DNA from: an uncultured Desulfotignum sp.
GTDB lineage: Bacteria > Desulfobacterota > Desulfobacteria > Desulfobacterales > Desulfobacteraceae
Assembly (NCBI GenBank): GCA_937951975.1
Contig: CALGAJ010000362.1
Location: 1 to 5,242 of the forward strand
Direction: 5' to 3'
Length of the DNA stretch: 5,242 nucleotides
This document shows, piece after piece, positions 1 through 5,242 of the stretch. Numbering within the stretch: the first letter of the stretch is position 1; each line of letters begins with the position of its first letter. The notes under the pieces were generated by a model that saw only the letters and a program-made list of their open reading frames with translations, was not told where the DNA came from and ran no database searches. The position numbers were made by a program, and so were the translations under genes.

Positions 1-804
1 ACCACGGGCATGGTGCCGCTGTACAGCGGCAACCGCACCGGGTTCTGCCTGTCCATCTACAATACCGGCGGCACCCTGTCCTTTGCTTTGGGACCGGTGT
101 TCATCACCTGGTATGTGGCGCACTGGGGCCTGGAAGCCATGCCCTGGACCGGATTGCTGGGACTGGTGGCGTTTTTGTTCTGTTTAAAATACCTGCCCCG
201 GCCCAAAAGTGAAAACCTGTCCCACCTGGGGTTTTTCAAATCACTGAAAACCACGTTGGGTCCGGTGTACAAAACCATTTTTCTCATCTGGCTGGTCATG
301 TTTCTCCGGGCCGTCACAGGCCAGGCATTCATGACATTCATGCCTATTTTCCTGGTGGATGCCGGGCATCCTTTGCCCAGCGTGGGCCTGATTGTGGCGT
401 TTTTCATCGTGGCCGGGACTTTGAGCGGGCTTTTGGCCGGATATATGGCGGACCGCACCGGGTTCAAGAGAATCTTTTTCATGTCTTATCTGTTCATGGC
501 ACCGGCGTTGATGCTGTATCTGTACCTGCCCGGCCCGTGGGTATTTGCCGGTGCGTTTACGGCCGGTTTTTTCGTGCTGGCGCCCTTGCCGTTAGGCGTG
601 GTCATGGCCCAGAAACTGGTGCCCCGGTCCCGGGCCATGGTGTCCAGCCTGATGATGGGACTGGCCTATGGGCTGGGAGGGGCCGTGTCTCCCCTGGTGG
701 GGGGGCTGGCTGATGTCTACGGCATCGAAACCGTGCTGTTTGCCCTGGCATTTGTTCCCGTGATCTGCCTGGGGGTCATTGCCCGGTTTCCCAGGGTGGT
801 GTGA
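1..804 (+). CDS. MFS transporter, fosmidomycin-resistance (Fsr)-like, 5' end cut off by window
   Basis: This is the C-terminal part of an inner-membrane secondary transporter. The reading frame is open from base 1, and 267 residues are visible before the TGA stop, so the N-terminal roughly one third (about TM1-4) lies outside the window; the ATG at position 10 is internal. The segment NRTGFCLSIYNTGGTLSFALGP (split here as residues about 14-35) resembles the TM4-TM5 region of E. coli Fsr, where a GG-x-x-x-x-x-LGP pattern follows an S-I-F/Y stretch. About seven or eight further hydrophobic segments follow, separated by a basic cytoplasmic loop near residues 63-80. A motif-A-like loop, GYMADRTGFKR, lies at residues 147-157, as expected between TM8 and TM9. 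Substrate is unknown; Fsr relatives are mostly proton-driven drug or metabolite exporters. The stop is 6 nt before the radical SAM gene, implying one operon. MFS membership is firm; the Fsr-like subfamily is a similarity judgement by eye. Confidence 0.85.
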   Translation, partial: TTGMVPLYSGNRTGFCLSIYNTGGTLSFALGPVFITWYVAHWGLEAMPWTGLLGLVAFLFCLKYLPRPKSENLSHLGFFKSLKTTLGPVYKTIFLIWLVMFLRAVTGQAFMTFMPIFLVDAGHPLPSVGLIVAFFIVAGTLSGLLAGYMADRTGFKRIFFMSYLFMAPALMLYLYLPGPWVFAGAFTAGFFVLAPLPLGVVMAQKLVPRSRAMVSSLMMGLAYGLGGAVSPLVGGLADVYGIETVLFALAFVPVICLGVIARFPRVV

Positions 805-810
805 TCCGGC

Positions 811-2487
811 ATGGCACAGGTGGTCCTGGTACAGCCGCCCATTGAAGATTATTACCTGACCCGCAAGCGCACCCTGCCCTACGGGCTGATGTCCATTGCC
901 GCAGGGCTTAAGTCCCATGGATTCACCACAGCCATCATGGATGGCCTGGCCACCCGGAAATCAAAACCCATGCACCGGCCTGAAATGTTCGCTTATATGG
1001 ATGAATTTTACGGCCGGGCCGACCGGTCTTTGTTCTGCCTGTTTCATGAATACCGGCATTTCGGGTATCACCTGGATCATATCGCGCTGGAAACAGCCCG
1101 GCATACGCCTTTTCTGGTGGGCATCTCTTCTTTGTTCTCCGCGTATCACCACACGGCCATGGCCACGGCTGCGGCTATCCGGCGCCGGAATCCCACCGCC
1201 GTCATTGTCATGGGCGGGCACCATCCCACCTTGTTTCCTGAACAGGTAATCGCATCTCCGGACATCGATTATGTGCTCCGGGGCGAGGGGGAACACACCC
1301 TGCCCCTGTTGTGCCGGGCCCTTCAGGAAAACACACCCGTATCACAGGTTCCCGGCATCGCGTTCCAGGAAAAATCCGACAATGGTCATAACCCGGGGCA
1401 GCAGGTGATCCAGCCGCCTTACTGGACCCCGGATCTGTCCAAGCTGCCCGTACCGGATCCCGTGGATCTTTCCTATTATCAACGGAAACATCAGGATGCC
1501 ATCATGGTGGTGTCCAGCCGGGGATGCCCCATGCCCTGTTCCTATTGTGCGGTCTCCGCCGTCTCCAGCCACGGCAGATACCGGAAACGGCCGGTGGCCC
1601 ATGTGATCGAAGAGATTCAAAACCAGGCTGCGGGCCGGGATATCGGATTTATCGATTTTGAAGATGAAAATATCAGTTTTGACCGGGTCTGGTTTATGGA
1701 ATTGCTGGAGGGAATCTCACAGGTGTTCGCAGACCGGTCCCGTGTGGAGCTGCGGGCCATGAACGGGCTGTTTCCCCCGTCCCTGGACCTGGAAATGATC
1801 CAGGCCATGGCAGCTGCGGGATTCAAGACGCTGAACCTGTCTGTGGGGTCCGTGTCGGCTGGCCAGCTGAAACGGTTCCGGCGGCCGGATGTCCGGGCGG
1901 CCCATGATCAGGTCCTGGTCTGGGCGCAACAACTGGGGCTTGAGTGTGTGTCCTACCTGATTGCCGGGGCCCCGGGACAGGCTGCGTCCGATTCTCTGGC
2001 GGATCTGCTGTATCTGGCAGCCCGGCCCACACTGGCAGGCCTGTCTATTTTCTACCCGGCCCCGGGCAGCCGGGATTATGATCTGTGCCGGCAAACAGGG
2101 GTTTTGCCAGGCCACTTTTCTTTGATGCGGTCCACGGCATTTCCGGTGGACCATACCACCACCCGGGTTCAGGCCGTGACCCTGCTGCGCCTGGGCCGGA
2201 TGCTGAATTATCTGAAACACCGTGTGGATAAAGGTCTGGCACCCCTCTGCCCTTGTCCGGCCCCGGACCCAGACCCACACCTTGATCTGGATCTGGACAG
2301 GGAAAAAGTCAGTGACCTGCTGGTGCAGTGGTTTTTATATGACGGTGTGATCCGGGGAGTGGACCAGGAAGGACAATTGTATATACACAAAACAGATCCG
2401 GATCTGTGCCGCAGATTTGCGGCAACAATGCAAACCTATCCGCCCGTGGGGGTCCAGCCGTCTGCCGGCAACTTGATTTCACGCTAA
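811..2487 (+). CDS. B12-binding domain radical SAM protein, substrate unknown
   Basis: A 558-residue enzyme with the class B (cobalamin-dependent) radical SAM layout. Residues 1-170 look like a B12-binding Rossmann domain: a VVLVQPP strand start, PYGLMSIAAGLKSHG, GGHHPT at 135-140 and VLRGEGE at 155-161. The classic DxHxxG lower-ligand motif is not seen, which is common in this class. The radical SAM core begins near residue 230; C239, C243 and C246 form the CX3CX2C site for the [4Fe-4S] cluster that cleaves S-adenosylmethionine. DFEDEN at 282-287, GAPGQ at 386-390 and FYPAPGSRDY at 414-423 match conserved strands of the barrel. An acidic Pro/Asp-rich linker (about 476-496) leads to a C-terminal segment of about 60 residues that I do not recognise. 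Relatives methylate or rearrange lipids, bacteriochlorins, hopanoids and antibiotics; the substrate here cannot be told. The start ATG fits the domain beginning; no strong ribosome binding site is seen, so translation may be coupled to the transporter gene 6 nt upstream. Confidence 0.9.
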   Translation: MAQVVLVQPPIEDYYLTRKRTLPYGLMSIAAGLKSHGFTTAIMDGLATRKSKPMHRPEMFAYMDEFYGRADRSLFCLFHEYRHFGYHLDHIALETARHTPFLVGISSLFSAYHHTAMATAAAIRRRNPTAVIVMGGHHPTLFPEQVIASPDIDYVLRGEGEHTLPLLCRALQENTPVSQVPGIAFQEKSDNGHNPGQQVIQPPYWTPDLSKLPVPDPVDLSYYQRKHQDAIMVVSSRGCPMPCSYCAVSAVSSHGRYRKRPVAHVIEEIQNQAAGRDIGFIDFEDENISFDRVWFMELLEGISQVFADRSRVELRAMNGLFPPSLDLEMIQAMAAAGFKTLNLSVGSVSAGQLKRFRRPDVRAAHDQVLVWAQQLGLECVSYLIAGAPGQAASDSLADLLYLAARPTLAGLSIFYPAPGSRDYDLCRQTGVLPGHFSLMRSTAFPVDHTTTRVQAVTLLRLGRMLNYLKHRVDKGLAPLCPCPAPDPDPHLDLDLDREKVSDLLVQWFLYDGVIRGVDQEGQLYIHKTDPDLCRRFAATMQTYPPVGVQPSAGNLISR

Positions 2488-3365
2488 AGATCGTAAGGCG
2501 TCAGGCTTTCATATCCGGTTTCCGTCACCAGAATGGTCTGCTCGAACTGGGCCGACAATGACCCGTCATTGGTCACGGCCGTCCATTTGTCCGGCAGAAT
2601 ATGCAGCTCTTTTTTGCCCAGATTGATCATGGGCTCGATGGTGAACACCATGCCGGGCACCAGAACCACGCCTTTACCCGGAGATCCGAAGTGCAGCACC
2701 TGGGGCTGTTCATGAAAATCAATACCCACGCCATGGCCCACAAATTCCCGGACCACGGAACATCCCTGGGCTTCGGCATAATTCTGGATGGCATACCCCA
2801 CATCGCCCAGGGTCGCGCCCGGGGCCACGGCTTCCATGCCCAGTTTCAGGGATTCGGCCGCCACGGATACGATTTTTCTGGCTGCCGGACCCGGATTGCC
2901 CACAAAAAATGTTTTGCTGGCATCGGCATAATACCCGTTCAGAATGGGTGTGATGTCCACGTTCACGATATCCCCGTCCTGCAGGGCCCGGTCACCGGGA
3001 ATCCCGTGGCAGATCACTTCATTGATGGACACACACACGCTTTTGGGAAACCCCCGGTAATTCAACGGAGCGGGAATGGCACCGGCCTGAATGGTCTGGT
3101 TGTGGACAAAGGTGTTGATCTCTTCGGTCACCAGGCCCGGACGGATCATTTTTTCCACCCCGTCCATGATCTGCATCAACAGTCTGCCCGCCCGCCGGAT
3201 TCCTTCGACCTGGGCCGGGGTTTTTAAAACAATGTTGTACTGCTGTTTGTAGGTGTCTTTCACAGATACTTCCTTTTTGCTGTTTCGGCAGCAGTGTTTG
3301 TATTTTTTCCCGCTGCCGCAGGGACATGGATCGTTTCTGCCGATTTTCACGGTTTTGGTTTTCAT
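2484..3365 (-). CDS. map: type I methionine aminopeptidase with N-terminal SEC-C motif
   Basis: A 293-residue cytoplasmic metalloprotease that removes the initiator methionine from nascent proteins. The catalytic fold covers about residues 45-293. The five metal ligands of the pita-bread family are all present: D137, D148, H211, E244 and E275. The substrate-contacting histidines H120 (in NEVICHGIPGD) and H218 (in FHEQPQVLH) are also present, so the enzyme should be active. Before the catalytic domain is a SEC-C zinc motif, residues 9-26 (GRNDPCPCGSGKKYKHCC), with C14, C16, C25 and C26 in the CXCX8CC pattern also found at the SecA C-terminus. This makes it about 30 residues longer than E. coli MetAP (264 aa). 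SEC-C may aid contact with the ribosome or other partners; that is inference. It is the last gene of the minus-strand operon, 4 nt after miaB, with GGAG (3376-3379) 10 nt before the ATG. Its TAG stop overlaps the TAA of the convergent radical SAM gene. Confidence 0.95.
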   Translation of the reverse strand: MKTKTVKIGRNDPCPCGSGKKYKHCCRNSKKEVSVKDTYKQQYNIVLKTPAQVEGIRRAGRLLMQIMDGVEKMIRPGLVTEEINTFVHNQTIQAGAIPAPLNYRGFPKSVCVSINEVICHGIPGDRALQDGDIVNVDITPILNGYYADASKTFFVGNPGPAARKIVSVAAESLKLGMEAVAPGATLGDVGYAIQNYAEAQGCSVVREFVGHGVGIDFHEQPQVLHFGSPGKGVVLVPGMVFTIEPMINLGKKELHILPDKWTAVTNDGSLSAQFEQTILVTETGYESLTPYDL

Positions 3366-3369
3366 GACT

Positions 3370-4728
3370 TCACTGCTCCAGGGGATGTCCCCACAGGGAA
3401 TGGGGATACGCGCTCAAAATTTTAATTGTCGCCAGATCACCGGCGGCCAGGGTATCGGACGGGAAATGAACGATTTTATTGGCCGCGCTTCTGCCGGTCA
3501 TCTGCCGGGTATGAGGCGTGGTTTTCACAAACCCGTCATGCTGTTTGGAACTGGCTCCTTCCACCAGAACCTGGACCACTTGACCGGTCATCTGCTCATT
3601 TTTCTTCCGGGTAATGGTGTCCTGAAATGCCAGCAACCGGTTGAGACGGGCCATTTTTTCCGTATCCTTGACCGGGTCTGAAAATTTTGACGCCGGTGCG
3701 GAAGACCGGTCTGAATAGGCAAACGCAAAAATGGAATCAAATTCCACCTGTTCCACCAGGGCCATGGTTTCTTCGAATTCTTCCGAAGTTTCCGACGGAA
3801 ACCCCACAATGATGTCCGTGGACAGACCGATATCCGGTATCGCAGATCTCAATGCATCGATTCGGGACAGATAGATTTCCCGGGTATACCCCCGGTTCAT
3901 CTTTTTCAAGATCCGGTTGGAACCGGACTGCACGGGCAGATGCAGGTGATTGCACACTTTGTCCAGGTCTGCCATGGCCTGGATCAGGTCCTGGGACAGG
4001 TCTTTGGGATGCGAGGTGGCAAACCGGATCCGGTGAATACCGTCAACTTCCGCCACGTTTTCCAGAAGCCCGGCAAATGACAGGCTGTTTTCCCTGGCTC
4101 CGTATGAGTTGACATTCTGGCCCAGCAGGGTGACCTCCCGGATGCCTTTTTCCGCCAGCATCCGGATCTCCGTTACAATGGACTGCCAGGAACGGCTTCG
4201 TTCCCTGCCCCGGACATACGGCACCACGCAATAGGTGCAGAAATTGTCACATCCCTGCATGATGGTGACGAATTTGGATACCGGGTTCTCCTTGAACGCG
4301 GTATCATCGGGCAGGGTCTCGAAAATGACATCCGAGGGTGCCGTATCCACGATCCGGCGCTGACCGGATTTCAATGCCGCAATATGGGTGCCGAACCGGG
4401 AAAATGCCTGGGTTCCCAGCACCAGATCCAGGTGCGGCAGGCGCTGGAATGCGTTTTTCCCCTCCTGCTGGGCCACACACCCGGCCATCACCGTGATGAG
4501 ACGGGGATTTTTTTGTTTTTCCCCGGCAAACCGGCCCAGGAAACTGAACGCTTTCTCCTCTGCCTTGTGGCGGATGGCGCAGGTATTGCAGACAATGATA
4601 TCCGCCTGTTCCGGGTGCCGGGTCTGTTGATACCCTAAGGCATGCAGCACTGTGCCCAGTTTTTCGGAATCATACACATTCATCTGACATCCGATGGTAT
4701 GAATATGGGCATACCCGTTATAATGCAT
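3370..4728 (-). CDS. miaB: tRNA-2-methylthio-N6-dimethylallyladenosine synthase MiaB
   Basis: A 452-residue radical SAM methylthiotransferase that converts i6A37 to ms2i6A37 in tRNAs reading UNN codons, which stabilises codon pairing. Three domains are in order. The N-terminal MTTase domain carries an auxiliary [4Fe-4S] cluster on C14 (TIGCQMNVYDSEK), C50 (NTCAIRHKAEEK) and C84 (AGCVAQQEG). The radical SAM core has CX3CX2C at C160, C164 and C167 (QGCDNFCTYCVVPYVRGRE). The C-terminal TRAM domain (about 378-437) binds tRNA. GQNVNSYG, HLPVQSGS and IVGFPSET are also MiaB hallmarks, and VVPYVRGRE separates it from RimO and MtaB. An extra cysteine, C47, precedes C50. I chose the ATG at 4728 rather than the in-frame TTG at 4737: AAGGAT (4739-4744) is 10 nt from the ATG but only 1 nt from the TTG, and the ATG gives the usual N-terminus. 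The start overlaps the end of the DUF4911 gene by 11 nt, suggesting translational coupling. Confidence 0.97.
   Translation of the reverse strand: MHYNGYAHIHTIGCQMNVYDSEKLGTVLHALGYQQTRHPEQADIIVCNTCAIRHKAEEKAFSFLGRFAGEKQKNPRLITVMAGCVAQQEGKNAFQRLPHLDLVLGTQAFSRFGTHIAALKSGQRRIVDTAPSDVIFETLPDDTAFKENPVSKFVTIMQGCDNFCTYCVVPYVRGRERSRSWQSIVTEIRMLAEKGIREVTLLGQNVNSYGARENSLSFAGLLENVAEVDGIHRIRFATSHPKDLSQDLIQAMADLDKVCNHLHLPVQSGSNRILKKMNRGYTREIYLSRIDALRSAIPDIGLSTDIIVGFPSETSEEFEETMALVEQVEFDSIFAFAYSDRSSAPASKFSDPVKDTEKMARLNRLLAFQDTITRKKNEQMTGQVVQVLVEGASSKQHDGFVKTTPHTRQMTGRSAANKIVHFPSDTLAAGDLATIKILSAYPHSLWGHPLEQ
3376..3379 (-). promoter_or_regulatory. ribosome binding site of map, inside the end of miaB
   Basis: GGAG on the minus strand spans the last Leu-Glu codons of miaB, 10 nt before the map ATG at 3365. 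With the 4-nt gap between the genes this favours coupled translation of miaB and map. Confidence 0.55.
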
Positions 4729-4933
4729 GAAATTCAAAATCCTTTTTTAAATCCGCAATGATCCGGAATGCCTCGTCTGCCAGATCCGGTGCAATGGCAA
4801 GGCGTATGTGGCCGGTGCCGGCATCCAGTGTGGTGGCAACGGCAATACCTTCATAGGCTTCAAATATAAATTTGATGAATCCGATGCGGGTTTTGTCCAC
4901 CCGGAATTCTTTATGCAGCATCTGCAGGGTCAT
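4718..4933 (-). CDS. small DUF4911-like protein of unknown function
   Basis: A 71-residue soluble protein with no signal peptide, membrane segment or cysteines. The pattern is a basic start (HKEFRVDKTRIGFIKFIFEAYEGIAVATTLD, split at residues 7-37), then a turn (AGTGHI) and a second half, RLAIAPDLADEAFRIIADLKKDF. The order is consistent with a helix-strand-strand-helix fold. The phrase FIFEAYEGIAV followed by TTLD is what I recognise as DUF4911, a short family seen mainly in Desulfobacterota; this is from memory. Its function is unknown. It is the first gene of an operon with miaB and map and overlaps miaB by 11 nt, so its job may relate to tRNA modification or translation, by inference only. 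I chose the ATG at 4933 because AAGGTG lies 9 nt upstream and the predicted transcription start falls near 4956. A longer GTG start at 4972 would lie inside the promoter. Confidence 0.8.
   Translation of the reverse strand: MTLQMLHKEFRVDKTRIGFIKFIFEAYEGIAVATTLDAGTGHIRLAIAPDLADEAFRIIADLKKDFEFHAL
4739..4744 (-). promoter_or_regulatory. ribosome binding site of miaB, inside the DUF4911 gene
   Basis: AAGGAT, within an AAAAAAGGAT stretch on the minus strand, lies 10 nt before the ATG at 4728. It encodes part of the LKKDF segment near the end of the DUF4911 protein, so ribosomes finishing that gene pass directly over the miaB start. It decides the miaB start against the TTG at 4737. Confidence 0.7.
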
Positions 4934-4942
4934 TGGGTTATT

Positions 4943-4949
4943 CACCTTT
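4943..4949 (-). promoter_or_regulatory. ribosome binding site of the DUF4911 gene
   Basis: AAAGGTG on the minus strand, with its last base 9 nt from the ATG at 4933. It decides the start of the small gene in favour of this ATG over upstream GTG codons; one of those GTGs is part of the binding site itself. Confidence 0.7.
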
Positions 4950-4962
4950 ATTAAAAAAAAGC

Positions 4963-4992
4963 AGTATAGCACTAAAACCTGTGATTACTCAA
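4963..4992 (-). promoter_or_regulatory. sigma70-type promoter for the DUF4911-miaB-map operon
   Basis: On the minus strand, TTGAGT (4987-4992) and TATACT (4963-4968) are 18 bp apart, and the -10 is preceded by TGC, giving an extended -10 element (TGnTATACT). The predicted transcription start is near 4955-4957, leaving a leader of about 22-24 nt that contains an A/T-rich run and the ribosome binding site. It is the only promoter-like pair I see ahead of the operon, and it rules out the longer GTG start at 4972. Called from consensus match only. Confidence 0.65.
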
Positions 4993-5060
4993 ACACTTTT
5001 CAGACCTTTGATTTTGATCCTGACGTCCGGCAATCCGGTGTGAACTTTGGGTCTGGGAGC

Positions 5061-5071
5061 AATTGACAATT
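5061..5071. repeat. 11-bp palindrome over the recJ -35 box
   Basis: AATTGACAATT is a perfect inverted repeat of AATTG and CAATT around a single central A. It does not extend further on either side. It covers the whole -35 hexamer of the predicted recJ promoter, so it could be a half-size operator, but a palindrome this short in AT-rich DNA may be chance, and the TTGACA consensus already supplies part of it. Confidence 0.35.
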
Positions 5072-5091
5072 CTGGGCAACCCTTATATAAA
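5063..5091 (+). promoter_or_regulatory. sigma70-type promoter for recJ
   Basis: A perfect -35 box, TTGACA (5063-5068), is followed after exactly 17 bp by TATAAA (5086-5091), five of six matches to the -10 consensus. The predicted transcription start is 5097-5099, almost at the recJ ATG (5101). A strong match for a housekeeping promoter. The -35 sits inside a small palindrome (5061-5071), so a repressor could act here, but no regulator is identified. Confidence 0.7.
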
Positions 5092-5100
5092 ATCCATCAC

Positions 5101-5242
5101 ATGCCAGTAAAAACACATGTCACATATGCAGATACCGATCCGGACAAAGTGTGCCGGTTTTCACAGGAACTGGGCTGCCATCCGGTCACCGCCGGCCTGA
5201 TCTGGAACCGGGGGTTCACCACGGTGGAATCGGCCCGGTTTT
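5101..5242 (+). CDS. recJ: single-stranded-DNA exonuclease RecJ, N-terminal fragment
   Basis: The first 47 codons of a gene running off the right edge. RecJ is a cytoplasmic 5'-3' exonuclease on single-stranded DNA, used in recombination and mismatch repair. The visible part shows the family's N-terminal pattern, a short lead then S-x-E-L-G-x-x-P-x-x-A-G-L-I-W-N-R-G-F-x-T-x-E-S-A-R-F, which matches the 'lgi.p..a.lL.nRGi.t.eea..fl' stretch that precedes the DHH domain. The DHH motifs that would prove the call are beyond the window. The ATG at 5101 is the best start: the frame is open upstream to 5044, but the only other initiator is a TTG at 5047, which would lie upstream of the predicted promoter elements. 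No Shine-Dalgarno sequence precedes the ATG, and the predicted transcription start is only 2-4 nt upstream, so the mRNA may be leaderless. The gene is divergent from the DUF4911-miaB-map operon. Confidence 0.7.
   Translation, partial: MPVKTHVTYADTDPDKVCRFSQELGCHPVTAGLIWNRGFTTVESARF

Larger units (their letters stand above)
4934..5100. other. divergent intergenic regulatory region
   Basis: This 167-bp non-coding gap is the only sizeable one in the window and is visibly richer in A and T than the genes around it. It holds the two outward-facing promoters, whose -35 boxes are about 70 bp apart, and between them a pair of CCGG tetramers 4 bp apart (5027-5030 and 5035-5038). I see no terminator, riboswitch-like fold or small RNA in it. 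Confidence 0.7.

Noticed and set aside
57..482. 141-codon open frame on the minus strand over the transporter gene
   Set aside because: Antisense to clear transmembrane segments and without family resemblance.
1717..2280. 187-codon open frame on the minus strand inside the radical SAM gene
   Set aside because: It is the antisense of well-conserved radical SAM motifs, its product is rich in Gln, Arg, Pro and Gly without any domain, and it has no clear ribosome binding site. Typical shadow frame in GC-rich DNA.
2440..2530. Intrinsic terminator between the convergent genes
   Set aside because: No stable hairpin followed by a T-run on either strand; the genes overlap by 4 nt.
2601..3227. 208-codon open frame on the plus strand over map
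   Set aside because: Antisense to the catalytic domain of map; the His/Gly-rich product resembles no family and simply mirrors map codon use.
3381..3392. GGGGATGTCCCC inverted repeat as a terminator after miaB
   Set aside because: It lies inside the miaB coding end, leaves too small a loop, lacks a T-run, and would separate two tightly coupled genes.
4729..4737. miaB start at TTG 4737
   Set aside because: Only 1 nt from the ribosome binding site, and adds three residues not needed by the family.
4934..4972. Longer DUF4911 protein starting at GTG 4972
   Set aside because: The extra 13 residues would be encoded by the promoter -10 region and leader, while a better spaced ribosome binding site serves the ATG at 4933.
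4872..5066. 64-codon open frame on the plus strand across the intergenic region
   Set aside because: It starts inside the DUF4911 gene on the other strand, crosses both the minus-strand promoter and the recJ -35 box, and its product looks random.
5047..5100. recJ start at TTG 5047
   Set aside because: It lies upstream of the predicted -35 and -10 boxes, and the added 18 residues look unrelated to RecJ.
1..5242. CRISPR array, insertion sequence, tRNA or rRNA
   Set aside because: No regularly spaced direct repeats, transposase motifs, terminal inverted repeats or recognisable RNA gene sequences were seen.

Overview
This 5.2-kb window looks like ordinary chromosomal DNA from a Gram-negative, anaerobic-type bacterium. 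The best guess is a sulfate reducer of the Desulfobacterota (former Deltaproteobacteria), near Desulfobacteraceae. The basis is a cobalamin-dependent radical SAM enzyme, a DUF4911 protein (a family I associate with that group) in front of miaB, a methionine aminopeptidase with an N-terminal SEC-C zinc motif, and GC-rich coding DNA full of CGG/CCG codons. The taxonomic call is inference. No mobile element, CRISPR array, tRNA or rRNA is visible.

Layout: (1) Positions 1-2487, plus strand: the C-terminal two thirds of a major facilitator superfamily exporter related to fosmidomycin-resistance (Fsr) proteins, followed 6 nt later by a complete 558-residue B12-binding radical SAM protein of unknown substrate. 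They look co-transcribed, with the promoter left of the window. (2) Positions 2484-4933, minus strand: a compact three-gene operon transcribed leftward in the order DUF4911 protein, miaB (tRNA methylthiotransferase), map (methionine aminopeptidase). The first two genes overlap by 11 nt and the last two are 4 nt apart. The end of map overlaps the end of the radical SAM gene by 4 nt, tail to tail. (3) Positions 4934-5100: a 167-bp AT-rich divergent regulatory region with a good sigma70-type promoter facing each way. (4) Positions 5101-5242, plus strand: the first 47 codons of a gene whose product resembles the N-terminus of the RecJ single-strand exonuclease.

The minus-strand operon joins two steps of translation quality: MiaB makes ms2i6A37 in tRNA anticodon loops, and Map removes the initiator methionine from new proteins. 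The plus-strand pair could be a biosynthetic or modifying enzyme with an exporter, but nothing in the window identifies the compound. The points most worth checking are the uncharacterised radical SAM/transporter pair, the possibly leaderless recJ start, and the conserved-looking small DUF4911 gene fused translationally to miaB. I saw no strong sign of a wholly new multi-gene system.
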